This document shows, piece after piece, positions 54,253 through 62,888 of a stretch of 64,000 nucleotides of DNA. Each line of letters opens with the position of its first letter. Position 1 is the first letter of the stretch. The position numbers and the translations under genes are program-made. The stretch spans positions 62,001-126,000 of the forward strand of contig NZ_JAGKJJ010000017.1 of assembly GCF_020329505.1 (NCBI RefSeq), given 5' to 3'. The DNA is from Bradyrhizobium semiaridum. GTDB lineage: Bacteria; Pseudomonadota; Alphaproteobacteria; Rhizobiales; Xanthobacteraceae. The notes under the pieces are model-generated. The model made no database searches. It had not been told where the DNA came from and was given only the letters and a program-made list of their open reading frames with translations.

Positions 54253-54973
54253 GTGCTCCCGTTCGCCGCGCTGCTCTATGCGATCGAGCACACGGTGCAG
54301 TCGGGAAAGTTCGCAGCATGCCGCAGGCGATGTGGTGGCGATCGTGACGCTCGGCACCGTCGGCTATGGCGATGTCGTCCCGGTGACGCCGCTGGGGCGG
54401 ATCGTCACGGTGTTCGCCATCGTGGTCGGCTTTGCGATGATCGCGCTGCCGGTCGCAATCGTCTCGACCGCCTTTTGACGAGGAGGTGCGGCGCCGCGGT
54501 TTCGTCGTCACCAGGGGCATGCTGGCGCGGGTGCCGCTGTTCGCCCATCTCGGCGCGGCCGAGATCGCCGACATCATGCGGTTGTTGCGCTCGCAGACCA
54601 TCGAGCATGGCGAGGTGCTGGTGCGGCGCGGCGAGGCCGCCTCGTCGATGTATTTCATCACCTCCGGCGAGGTCGAGATCGACCTGCCGAGCCAGCGGGT
54701 GCGGCTATCTGACGGCAGCTTCTTCGGCGAGATCGCGCTGCTCCGGCGGACCAGCGCTCCGGCACCGTGACGGCGACGTGCAAAACGCGGCTGCTGGCGC
54801 TCGATGCGCAGGATTTCCACGCTCTGATCGAGCGGATGCCGACGCTGGCGGCGCATTTGAAGGATACCGCGGAAGCCCGGCTCGCCGACACCGGCGCGGC
54901 CGGCGGCGATGTCGCGGCCGAAGAGATCGCGCAGGCGGCGCCGGCCGAAGTCGACGGCGGCAACCGGGATTAA
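54253..54973 (+). pseudogene. cyclic-nucleotide-gated potassium channel (MloK1-type), truncated and frameshifted
   Basis: Eight bases after alaS the sequence enters the middle of a 6TM channel: VLPFAALLYAIEHTVQSGKF, then in shifted frames SMPQAMWW, TLGTVGYGDVVP (selectivity filter), and RVPLFAHLGAAEIADIMRLL onward to a cyclic-nucleotide-binding domain (FFGEIALLRRTS / TVTATCKTRLLALD). Four indels are needed to join it: -1 near 54315, -1 near 54340, +1 in TTTT near 54475, and -1 near 54757. The first four or so membrane helices are missing, so it is a remnant. MloK1 of Mesorhizobium is the closest protein I know. Confidence 0.88.
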
Positions 54974-55152
54974 GGCGGGATGGAATTAGGTTGAGCAGGC
55001 GCGGCAGCGGCGCTTCACCTCTCCATCGGGGTTTGCGGCGCAACAATCGTTCTACCGCTGCCCTGCGAACCTGTTTCTTGGTATATATCGGTCGATGCCG
55101 ACACAGGCAGCTCGGCTTGTCGATGTATTGCTTCAACGGGGGGAGCGCGACC

Positions 55153-56109
55153 ATGACGCTTCGATTCCGAAATGCAGTCGCAGCGCTGGCTCTGCTATCG
55201 GCCGAAGCGTCTGCGCAGGAGCAGCCGCGGCCGACGAATTGCGAGTCGGCGCCTCTGATGGCTGCATGGAATGAATTCGGCGAAAAAGGAAAAGTCGCGC
55301 AGTTCCTCGAGATTGCCGTCTCGCAGAAGATCGAGCCTTACAAGGCTTTCGATAACGTCTACTACGTTGGAATTTGTTGGGTCTCAGCCTGGCTTCTCAC
55401 GTCGCCGCAGGGACATGTGCTGATCGATACCCTTTATGAACCGTACACCGAGCAACTCTTGGCGAATGTCCGTGCGCTCGGGCTCGACCCCAAGGACATC
55501 AAGCTTGTCGTCATCACGCACGGTCATTTTGACCATGCCGGCGGCGCAGCGCATCTTAAGTCCGTGCTGGAACCCGGGACGCGCTTCGCCATGTCGCGCG
55601 AGGGCTGGCGCGAGGCCGCAGAAGAGGCTGCACTGTCAGCCACCCGTCCCAGACCGTGGACGATGATAGAGCCTGACATCGTGCTTACGGATGGTCAGGT
55701 GGTCACCGGCGGCGACGTCACCATTCAGGCGTTCGAGACACCAGGTCATACAATGGGAACCGTCTCGTTCGCATTCGATGCGCGTGATGGCGCTCGCACC
55801 TACCGCGCGTTCACGGTCGGCGGCCTCGGGCTCAATCGCATACGTGGGCCTGATCAAGTGGAAGCGTACATCGCCAGTGTAAAGCGAATCCGCGCCCTCA
55901 CGCAGGATGGCGACCGTCCCGTAGAGTTGCACATTGCCACACATGGCTTCTCGACGGGGCTCACCGAAGCGAAAGATCGGCTGAAGACGCGCAAACCTAC
56001 GGATCCGCATCCTCTCGTAGACTTGCCCGGTTTCCGCGAGCAGCTCGACAATTTGCAGGCCAATGCCGAGAAGCGGCTCGTTGTCGAGCGTGAGAAGAAA
56101 GCGAACTGA
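55153..56109 (+). CDS. exported metallo-beta-lactamase-fold hydrolase
   Basis: A 318-residue protein with a short signal (MTLRFRNAVAALALLSAEASA) and an MBL-fold domain: THGHFDHAGG gives His123, His125, Asp127 and His128; GHTMG gives His199; and THGFS gives His264. This is the two-zinc pattern seen in the subclass B3-like branch. It may be a lactamase, lactonase or another hydrolase, and sequence alone does not settle which. The ATG at 55153 has GGGGGGAG upstream; an ATG 10 codons earlier is possible. Confidence 0.8.
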   Translation: MTLRFRNAVAALALLSAEASAQEQPRPTNCESAPLMAAWNEFGEKGKVAQFLEIAVSQKIEPYKAFDNVYYVGICWVSAWLLTSPQGHVLIDTLYEPYTEQLLANVRALGLDPKDIKLVVITHGHFDHAGGAAHLKSVLEPGTRFAMSREGWREAAEEAALSATRPRPWTMIEPDIVLTDGQVVTGGDVTIQAFETPGHTMGTVSFAFDARDGARTYRAFTVGGLGLNRIRGPDQVEAYIASVKRIRALTQDGDRPVELHIATHGFSTGLTEAKDRLKTRKPTDPHPLVDLPGFREQLDNLQANAEKRLVVEREKKAN

Positions 56110-56320
56110 TGTCGATGCCGCCTATCAAAGGCCTTCAGAGATCGGGGGCGCATCAAGGGACAGGACCAATGCCCGATTGAGCATTTCTGGCGGAGATGCT
56201 GCATCTGCTCGCGGCTGCACCTGCCCCTTAGCCGACATGACCAAGCGCGCCATTTTGTCAGCTCCCATTCGTTATGCCGACGTTCGTCCAGCAGGCGGAG
56301 TTATGGATTAGACACCCCAG

Positions 56321-56420
56321 CTAAAGCGCGATGAGATTTGGTTGAATCGTCATCGCTTTAGCTCTTTTTGCGCATGATCTGTTCGGAAAACCGCTTCGCA
56401 CTTTTCCGGATCATGCTTTA
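56321..56420. repeat. dispersed palindromic element, copy 3
   Basis: CTAAAGCGCGATGAGATTTG, CATCGCTTTAGC, GCGCATGATCTG, TTCGGAAAACCGCTTCGCAC and TTTTCCGGATCATGCTTTA closely match 17708-17811. Its last three bases supply the stop codon (TAA, minus strand) of the DUF3455 gene. The preceding gene-free stretch 56110-56320 shows nothing recognisable. Confidence 0.9.
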
Positions 56421-56927
56421 GTGTCCGTCGTTCTTGCGCAGGAAGACGTAGTCGGCGGAGTAGGGGGCGGCTTTCAGCGCGCCGGCCTTGTCGCAGGGAC
56501 CCTCGAGCTGGCCGCCGGAGGTGTTGATCCGCTGCACGGTGGTGACGGCGGACAGCACGCCCTCGCCGCGGCGGGAGATCACGGATAGCTTCAGCCAGGG
56601 AACATCGGAGGCGGCGGCGCCCGCCGCGGAGCCTGCGGTGCGGCCGGTGATGGCGCTGCCGTCGACATGCTCCCAGTTCGGGCCGGCATAGTGCCGGCCG
56701 ACGGTCCGGCCGCCCTCGATCAGGGTGGCGACCGGCTCTCGGAACGACCAGGCGAGCTTGCCGTCGGTGACCGGCTTGCACTCGTAGACCTGCGCCCCCA
56801 GCGCGTGGACGGTGAGCACCGCGGTCTCGCTCGACGCCGCGATCGCTTCGGGCAGCGGATCGGCAGCGAACGCCGCCGATCCCGTCAGCAACATCGATGC
56901 GAGCGTGACGGCTCTGGAATGGATCAT
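56418..56927 (-). CDS. exported DUF3455 protein
   Basis: A 169-residue protein with a signal peptide (MIHSRAVTLASMLLTGSAAFA) and the DUF3455 domain: HALGAQVYECKPVTDGKLAWSFREP, GRHYAGPNWEHVDGSAITGR, and VTTVQRINTSGGQLEGPCD. The fold is found in secreted proteins of fungi and bacteria; function unknown. The ATG at 56927 is preferred over GTG 56933. The stop codon lies in a dispersed repeat. Confidence 0.85.
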   Translation of the reverse strand: MIHSRAVTLASMLLTGSAAFAADPLPEAIAASSETAVLTVHALGAQVYECKPVTDGKLAWSFREPVATLIEGGRTVGRHYAGPNWEHVDGSAITGRTAGSAAGAAASDVPWLKLSVISRRGEGVLSAVTTVQRINTSGGQLEGPCDKAGALKAAPYSADYVFLRKNDGH

Positions 56928-56964
56928 GGTCACGCTCGCTGCTGTAGTCCGGTAGCGACAGCCG

Positions 56965-58176
56965 TCAGGCCATCGCCTTCACGAGATTGTCGGAGACCTT
57001 GTCGAGGAATCCGGTGGTCGAGAGCCAGCGCTGGTCGGCGCCGACCAGGAGCGCGAGGTCCTTGGTCATGTAGCCTTCCTCGACGGTCGAGACGCAGACC
57101 TTCTCCAGCGTCGAGGCGAACTTCGCCAGCTCCGGATTGTTGTCGAGCTTGGCGCGGTGGGCGAGGCCTCTCGTCCAGGCGAAGATCGATGCGATCGAGT
57201 TGGTCGAGGTCTCCTTGCCCTTCTGGTGCTCGCGGTAGTGGCGGGTCACCGTGCCGTGGGCGGCCTCGGCTTCCACCGTCTTGCCGTCCGGGGTCAGCAG
57301 CACCGAGGTCATCAGGCCGAGCGAGCCGTAGCCCTGCGCCACGGTGTCGGACTGCACGTCGCCGTCATAGTTCTTGCAGGCCCAAACATAGCCGCCGGAC
57401 CACTTCAGCGCCGAGGCGACCATGTCGTCGATCAGGCGGTGCTCGTAGGTCAGGCCCTTGGCGTCGAATTCCTTCTTGAACTCGCGGTCGAACACGTCCT
57501 GGAAGATGTCCTTGAAGCGGCCGTCATAGACCTTGAGGATGGTGTTCTTGGTCGACAGATAGACCGGATAGTTGCGCATCAGGCCGTAGTTGAACGAGGC
57601 GCGGGCGAAGTCGACGATGGAGTCATCGAGATTGTACATTTCCATGGCGACGCCGGCGCCGGGGGTCTTGAAGACCTCCTTCTCGATCACCGTGCCGTCC
57701 TCGCCGACGAACTTCAGCGTCAGCGTGCCCTTGCCGGGGAAGCGGATGTCGGTGGCGCGGTACTGGTCGCCATAGGCGTGGCGGCCGATGATAATCGGCT
57801 TGGTCCAGCCGGGAACCAGCCGCGGCACGTTCTTGCAGATGATCGGTTCGCGGAAGATCACGCCGCCGAGGATGTTGCGGATGGTGCCGTTCGGCGACTT
57901 CCACATCTCCTTCAGGCCGAATTCCTTCACCCGGGCCTCGTCCGGGGTGATGGTGGCGCATTTGACGCCGACTCCGACCTTCTTGATGGCGTTGGCGGCG
58001 TCGATGGTCACCTGGTCATTGGTCTTGTCGCGGTATTCCATCCCGAGGTCGAAATAGAGCAGCTCGACATCCAGGAACGGGTTGATCAGCTTGTCCTTGA
58101 TGTACTGCCAGATGATCCGGGTCATCTCGTCGCCATCGAGTTCGACGACGGGGTTGGACACCTTGATTTTTGCCAT
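56965..58176 (-). CDS. icd: isocitrate dehydrogenase, NADP-dependent
   Basis: A 403-residue eukaryotic-type (homodimeric) IDH: MAKIKVSNPVVELDGDEMTRIIWQYIKDKL at the start, KSPNGTIRNILGGVIFREPI with the substrate Ser/Asn/Arg, and AHGTVTRHYREHQKGKETSTNSIASIFAW (in parts) as the NADP and second substrate region. It produces 2-oxoglutarate and NADPH in the TCA cycle. Frame intact, length standard. Confidence 0.97.
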   Translation of the reverse strand: MAKIKVSNPVVELDGDEMTRIIWQYIKDKLINPFLDVELLYFDLGMEYRDKTNDQVTIDAANAIKKVGVGVKCATITPDEARVKEFGLKEMWKSPNGTIRNILGGVIFREPIICKNVPRLVPGWTKPIIIGRHAYGDQYRATDIRFPGKGTLTLKFVGEDGTVIEKEVFKTPGAGVAMEMYNLDDSIVDFARASFNYGLMRNYPVYLSTKNTILKVYDGRFKDIFQDVFDREFKKEFDAKGLTYEHRLIDDMVASALKWSGGYVWACKNYDGDVQSDTVAQGYGSLGLMTSVLLTPDGKTVEAEAAHGTVTRHYREHQKGKETSTNSIASIFAWTRGLAHRAKLDNNPELAKFASTLEKVCVSTVEEGYMTKDLALLVGADQRWLSTTGFLDKVSDNLVKAMA

Positions 58177-58293
58177 GACGGAGAGGCCCTCTTGGGAACA
58201 GCGCGCTTTTGACGGCGGGGGTGGATTCCCCCGCGCTATAGCACCGCCCGGGGGCGGGCGGAAGCGGACCGGTTATGCAGTTTCGCCCATCTT

Positions 58294-60036
58294 TTAGCCT
58301 GGAAAGGGGACTTGCGTCGCGGTCCCGGCGACGATGTACCAGGTCACGAGCAGGCCGGAGATCAGGGCGCCCGGCAGGCTCGATCCGGTCCGCCGCCAGG
58401 TGAAGGTCGCGATCACCGCGACGATGGCGAGCAGCGGCACGAACTGGATCGCGACGATGGTCGAGAGCGGGACGAAGCCGGGGTCGGGGACCGGGTTGAA
58501 CAGCTTGCCGGTCAGCCACATGGTCCCGTATTGCAGCACCAGCAGCACGATGAAGCCGAAGGTCAGCGCGAAGATGTTGGTGAGGTAGAGCGCGCCGCGC
58601 GGGGCGTCCATGGTCGAGAAATTGCGGTGCAGGACGTGTAGCGCCACGACGAAATACGCCGTGAACGGAATCAGATAGATCAGGAAGATAAGGAATTGCT
58701 TCGCGCTCATCAGCTTCAACGCGACGATCCAGAACCTGAAGTCGATCTTGAAGGCGAGGTAGGCCAGCCACAGCGCGGCATAGCCGACCGCCACCGCGGC
58801 CAGCGCGATTACGACGGACTGCCCGATAAGGCCGCCGCGGCTGGCTCGCTTCGGTGCGAGGCGCATCAGGACCAGCGTGATCAGGCCGTTGACGATGGCC
58901 CAGACCAGGATCTGATTGGTGATGCCCTGCGGCAGCACGGCTGACGGCGTGACGAAGGTGCCGCCCAGCGCGAAGGCCGGATAGTAGGTCAGCGCCGGAA
59001 GGAACGCGGTCAGGATGAAGGCCGCGGTCCAGCGCCGGCCAGTGGCCGCCTCGTGCGGCGGCATGGTGCCGTCGGCGACCGCCGGCAATCTGAGGCGGGA
59101 GAACGCCGGCGCCTCGAGCAATCCGTCGAACGTGCCGATGACCAGCGCGATGAAGCCGAGCAGCGCAAGCAGCGTGCCGAGCTCCTTGCGGAACCAGATC
59201 TGGTCGTCGACCGGGCGCGGCGTGCCGCCCTTCAGCGTGGTGGCGAACCAGTCGAGCGCATAGCCGATCGCCTCGGAGGAGATGTGCTCGGCCGGATGGG
59301 TGATCGCGGGCGTGTAGAGCACCCGGGCGGTGCCGGCGGCCGGATCGCCATAGACCTTGCCCGGCTCGACCGCGCTCTGGGTGCCGAACAGCGCCCACAG
59401 CTTCGGGCTTGCGGTGACATCGCGGGCGCGCTGGACACCCCACATCAGGTCGGGAAATTCCTCGTACTGCGCGAACACCAGCGCGGTGTTGCGCGGCCAG
59501 CTCGTGGTGCCCTCGGCGGCGAACGGTTTTCCGGTCGAGGAGCCCTCCAGCACCATCGATTTGTAGTCGTTCGGCATCGCCGCGGCGGCAGCCAGCACCG
59601 TCCAGCCACCCATCGAATGGCCCTCGAGGCCGATGTTCTCCTTGTCGACGATCTCGAGGCTGCGGAGATAGGCGAGGCCGTCGGGCCCGCCAAAGCCGTT
59701 GGCGAAGGACGGCGGATCGCTGTAGCCGTGGCCGGTCTGGTCGAGCGCCAGCACGACATAGCCGCGGCGGGCGAACTCGATGGCGAAGCCGTCCTGGGTC
59801 TCGCGCGAATTGATGTAGCCGTGGACGGCGAGGATGCCGGGCACCGGAATCTGCGGCGTCGCGTTCGGCGGGATGTAGAGCAGGGCGCTCATGGTGTTGC
59901 CCTTGGCGCCCTTGAAGCGGACGTCCTGGATCCGGATGCCGCCAGCCGTCTGGGTGACGTAAGCGAGCAGTCCGCCCGCCACGATCAAGACGATCCCCAG
60001 CATCGCCAGCGTCCATCTGCCCCGCATCGTCGTCAC
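58294..60036 (-). CDS. alpha/beta hydrolase fused to a polytopic membrane domain
   Basis: A 580-residue protein. One N-terminal helix (MLGIVLIVAGGLLAYVTQTAGG) is followed by an exposed alpha/beta hydrolase domain (about 35-275) with HGYINSRET, LALDQTGHGYSD and the nucleophile elbow GHSMGG. From residue 290 on there are about eight membrane helices to the C terminus. The fusion suggests a hydrolase held at the membrane face, acting on a lipid or another exported substrate. Substrate unknown. ATG 60036 or 60027. Confidence 0.8.
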   Translation of the reverse strand: MTTMRGRWTLAMLGIVLIVAGGLLAYVTQTAGGIRIQDVRFKGAKGNTMSALLYIPPNATPQIPVPGILAVHGYINSRETQDGFAIEFARRGYVVLALDQTGHGYSDPPSFANGFGGPDGLAYLRSLEIVDKENIGLEGHSMGGWTVLAAAAAMPNDYKSMVLEGSSTGKPFAAEGTTSWPRNTALVFAQYEEFPDLMWGVQRARDVTASPKLWALFGTQSAVEPGKVYGDPAAGTARVLYTPAITHPAEHISSEAIGYALDWFATTLKGGTPRPVDDQIWFRKELGTLLALLGFIALVIGTFDGLLEAPAFSRLRLPAVADGTMPPHEAATGRRWTAAFILTAFLPALTYYPAFALGGTFVTPSAVLPQGITNQILVWAIVNGLITLVLMRLAPKRASRGGLIGQSVVIALAAVAVGYAALWLAYLAFKIDFRFWIVALKLMSAKQFLIFLIYLIPFTAYFVVALHVLHRNFSTMDAPRGALYLTNIFALTFGFIVLLVLQYGTMWLTGKLFNPVPDPGFVPLSTIVAIQFVPLLAIVAVIATFTWRRTGSSLPGALISGLLVTWYIVAGTATQVPFPG

Positions 60037-60220
60037 TCCCCAGCACCTTGCCGTTCGACCGGCGTCGCAAGCGTGCCTTTACAGCTTCGCTTTGGTTGTG
60101 GTTGATAGCCTATCCGAGGGCAAAGCGCGCGCAAGGCGCGGTCCTGCGCGGGCTCCATTGCGATTCCGGTTGAGGATTCGCAAACGCCGCTAACCCTGTT
60201 ATCTCCTTGGAGAAATTGCC

Positions 60221-60320
60221 TGTGGGCAAGTCCGGTGCGGAGCCGGTGCCCGCAAGCCTGCATGAGGTGTTGAATCAGTTTCCTCGGAAGCTGATTCAAA
60301 GTCTTCAGATGTTGAATCAG
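60221..60320 (+). promoter_or_regulatory. structured leader before trmJ: two hairpins and TTGAATCAG repeats
   Basis: TGTGGGCA (60221-60228) pairs with TGCCCGCA (60247-60254), with CCGG/CCGG nested inside. A second inverted repeat, TTGAATCAGTTTCC (60270-60283) and GGAAGCTGATTCAA (60286-60299), has 14-bp arms with one mismatch. A third TTGAATCAG is at 60312-60320, 14 bp before the ATG. It may be an RNA structure, a terminator for upstream reads, or a protein site. Confidence 0.5.
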
Positions 60321-60333
60321 AAAGTGAAGTGAG

Positions 60334-61533
60334 ATGTCCGGCACCGACAAGACCAAGACAGGGCACGACCTTGCCGGTCCCGTCGTCATCCTGGTCGAGC
60401 CGCAGCTTGGCGAGAACATCGGCATGGCCGCGCGCGCGATGGGCAATTTTGCGCTGACCCGGATGCGCATCGTCAACCCGCGCGACGGCTGGCCGAACAT
60501 CGCCGCGCAGCGCGCCGCCGCCGGCGCCGATCACATCGTCGGTTCCGTCGAGCTGTTCGACACCGTCGAGCAGGCGATCGCCGACCTGACCCTCGTGTTC
60601 GCCACCACCGCTCGCGCCCACGACCAGGCCAAACCGGTGGTCGGCCCGGAGGCCGCGGCAAGCGAGATCGTCCGCCACGTCGCCGCCGGCGGCGGGGCGG
60701 GCATCCTGTTCGGGCGGGAACGCTCCGGGCTGACCAACGAGGAGGTGGCGCTCGCCAACCGCATCATTACTTACCCCGTCAATCCGGGTTTCGCCTCGCT
60801 CAACCTCGCGCAGGCGGTGCTGCTGATGGGGTACGAGTGGTTCAAGCTCTCGACCGCGGGCGCGCTGCCGTTCGCGATGCCGGAAAGGTCCGAGCCGGCC
60901 TCCCAGCACCAGATGCAGGCGTTCTTCGATAATCTCGTCGCCGAACTCGACAAGGTCGAGTTCCTGCGCCCGGCGGAGAAGCGCGACACCATGCTGGTGA
61001 ACCTCCGCAACATCTTCACCCGGATGGACCCGACCAAGCAGGACATGCACACGCTGCACGGCGTGGTGATGGCGATCGCCGAGGGCCGCAAGGGTCCGGC
61101 CAAGGGCGGCGTGCTCGACGGCGCCCAGGCCACCCGCCTGCGGGCGCTGCTCGCCGAGCAGGGCCAGGGCGGCGCCACCGCCGACAACAGCTCGACCGTC
61201 CGCGGCCTCGCCCGGCTGCTCCGCCGCAATCCCACCGACGCCGAGCGGATGCTGTGGCAGGCGCTGACAAAAGACCGCCGCTTCGCCGGCCTGTTCAAGC
61301 GCCAGACCCCGGTCGGCCGCCACATCCCGGATTTCGTCTCCTTCGTTCACCGCCTCGCGATCGAGCTGGTCAATCCCGGCGAGAGCGATGCCATCGCCGC
61401 CGACCGCGCCAAGCGCCGCGCCTGGCTCGAGGCGCGCGACTATCGCGTGGTCGACATCCAGGTGGCCGACGTCGAGCGCGATCTCGACGGCGAGCTGGTG
61501 CGGCTGGAGGCGGGACTGACGCGGGGGCGGTGA
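60334..61533 (+). CDS. TrmJ-like SPOUT tRNA methyltransferase fused to a DUF559 nuclease-like domain
   Basis: A 399-residue protein. Residues 15-250 are a SpoU/TrmJ-type 2'-O-methyltransferase (LVEPQLGENIGMAARAMGNF; ILFGRERSGLTNEEVALAN; YPVNPGFASLNLAQAVLLMGYE). Residues 283-395 form a DUF559/Vsr-like domain (LLRRNPTDAERMLWQALTKDRRFAG; KRQTPVGRHIPDFVSFVHRLAIELV; YRVVDIQVADVERDLDGEL), where the Asp of PDF and the Glu of IELV fit the nuclease core; the usual IELDG is IELVN. The two parts are in one frame, without an indel sign. In TrmJ the target is position 32 of tRNA. Confidence 0.88.
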   Translation: MSGTDKTKTGHDLAGPVVILVEPQLGENIGMAARAMGNFALTRMRIVNPRDGWPNIAAQRAAAGADHIVGSVELFDTVEQAIADLTLVFATTARAHDQAKPVVGPEAAASEIVRHVAAGGGAGILFGRERSGLTNEEVALANRIITYPVNPGFASLNLAQAVLLMGYEWFKLSTAGALPFAMPERSEPASQHQMQAFFDNLVAELDKVEFLRPAEKRDTMLVNLRNIFTRMDPTKQDMHTLHGVVMAIAEGRKGPAKGGVLDGAQATRLRALLAEQGQGGATADNSSTVRGLARLLRRNPTDAERMLWQALTKDRRFAGLFKRQTPVGRHIPDFVSFVHRLAIELVNPGESDAIAADRAKRRAWLEARDYRVVDIQVADVERDLDGELVRLEAGLTRGR

Positions 61534-61614
61534 GCTTTCGATGGGAGGCAGCTTTTTGCGCGAGATGCGCAACTGCCGAATCCGTCACCCTGAGAGAAAG
61601 TGAATGTATTCACC

Positions 61615-61730
61615 GTCGTCCTGGCGAAAGTCAGGACCCATTACCCCAATCGCTTGCGGCGCTGGAGTCACTATCCCGCTCTCAATCGAATTCGGTGGTT
61701 ATGGGTCCTGGCGTTCGCCAGGACGACGAC
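61615..61730. repeat. inverted-repeat element with GTCGTCCTGGCGA ends, copy b
   Basis: Left GTCGTCCTGGCGAA and right TTCGCCAGGACGAC are inverted ends of a 116-bp element, related to 11747-11871 (shared AGGACCCAT... and GGTGGTTATGGGTCC). It lies in the gene-free stretch 61534-61965, which otherwise holds the repeat at 61836-61930. Confidence 0.85.
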
Positions 61731-61835
61731 GTGGGCAAGGCTGTTCGCTACAATTCTCACACCGTCATCGTGCGAGGGCGTGAAGCTTTGTCCTCACCCA
61801 CCGCTGTCATTGCCCCGGCCTGTGCGCAATTGCGC

Positions 61836-61930
61836 ACATGGACCGGGCGACCCAGTACGCCGCGGCCTATCGGCTCAATCACGACTGTCTCTGGAATACT
61901 GGATCGCCGGTCGAGCCGGGCGATGACACC
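61836..61930. repeat. dispersed repeat with CCCAGTACGCCGCGGC unit
   Basis: ACCGGGCGACCCAGTACGCC at the left and GGTCGAGCCGGGCGATGACACC at the right, related to the repeat between gcvH and gcvP (49481-49590). CGGGCGACC and GGTCGAGCCGGGCGA give partly inverted ends. Confidence 0.75.
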
Positions 61931-61965
61931 GACCATACCCTGAGGGCGCGCATGGCGCGGAGGGA

Positions 61966-62625
61966 CTAGACCGCGGCGAGTTCTGCCGCGCTGCCCGCGC
62001 GCTTCGCTTTCCTCGCCTTCGCCGGCGCAAGCAGATTGCTGGCGGCGAGCCCCGCAGTGTCGGCGACATCCGGGTCGCAGGACACCATTGCGGCGACGAT
62101 GGCGCCGTCGATCAGCAGTGCGAGCTGATGCGCAAGCACCGCGGGCTCGGCGGCGCCCATCTCGCCTGCGAGCTTCTCGATATGCGCCAGCACCACCTTC
62201 TTGTGCTTCATCGCGATATTGCGAAACTGCTTGGCATCCTTGTCGTGCTCGGCGACCGCATTGATGAAGGGGCAGCCGTAGAAGCGTTCTTCCGCGAACC
62301 AGCTCTTGAGCGCCGGGAAAATGCGCGACAGCTTGGTCTGGGCGTCGCCGCCGCCGGCCTCGATCGCGCCGATGAACCAGTCCCGCCACTGCCTGCCTTC
62401 GCTTTCCAGCACCGCGTGGACGAGGTTGGTCTTCGAGCCGAACAGCTTGTAGAGCGTGGTCTTCGCGGTGCCGGCCTCGTTGATGATCGCATCGATTCCT
62501 GTCGCGTTGATGCCGTTCTTGCAGAACAGCCGGGTCGCCGCGTTCAACAGGCGCCCGCGCGCCGATTCATCGTCGCCGGCGGAAAATGCCGCGGCAGGTT
62601 TTTTCTTCGCAGGCGATTTGCTCAT
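61966..62625 (-). CDS. TetR-family transcriptional regulator
   Basis: A 219-residue regulator with an HTH at about 20-70 (GRLLNAATRLFCKNGINATGIDAIINEAGTAKTTLYKLFGSKTNL, in part) and a C-terminal domain of the LmrA/YxaF-like group (FYGCPFINAVAEH; KLAGEMGAAEPAVLAHQLALLIDG). The ATG at 62625 is chosen; the 12 codons before are not family-like. It is divergent from the OsmC gene across 263 bp, which may be its target. Confidence 0.9.
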   Translation of the reverse strand: MSKSPAKKKPAAAFSAGDDESARGRLLNAATRLFCKNGINATGIDAIINEAGTAKTTLYKLFGSKTNLVHAVLESEGRQWRDWFIGAIEAGGGDAQTKLSRIFPALKSWFAEERFYGCPFINAVAEHDKDAKQFRNIAMKHKKVVLAHIEKLAGEMGAAEPAVLAHQLALLIDGAIVAAMVSCDPDVADTAGLAASNLLAPAKARKAKRAGSAAELAAV

Positions 62626-62888
62626 GCGCGGCAGTAAATCGAACCGCGGCACAATCATCAAGCCGCATCTTCACGGCGCCGGCGATCGGCCAGTCTTGCG
62701 CTCAAAATAATCGTGTCCTCGCGGCAGATGCATCGCGCTTGAGCAGTGGTGCAGTGGTCAATCGGTGGGCAGCCCAGGCTAAGCGCCTGCGCGCCTTCGC
62801 CTTTTGAATCGGCCGAAATCTGGCACGGCTTATGCAGGAAACAGACCGTTCGGTATCCTGAAATCCACCGCTCCAAGGGAGAAAACTG

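Noticed and set aside
60221..60265. Resemblance of the trmJ leader (TCCGGTGCGGAGCCGG and GCCCGCAAG) to the core of a cobalamin riboswitch.
   Set aside because: The B12 box and the outer helices are missing, and the downstream gene has no link to cobalamin; the likeness is explained by a simple GC-rich hairpin.
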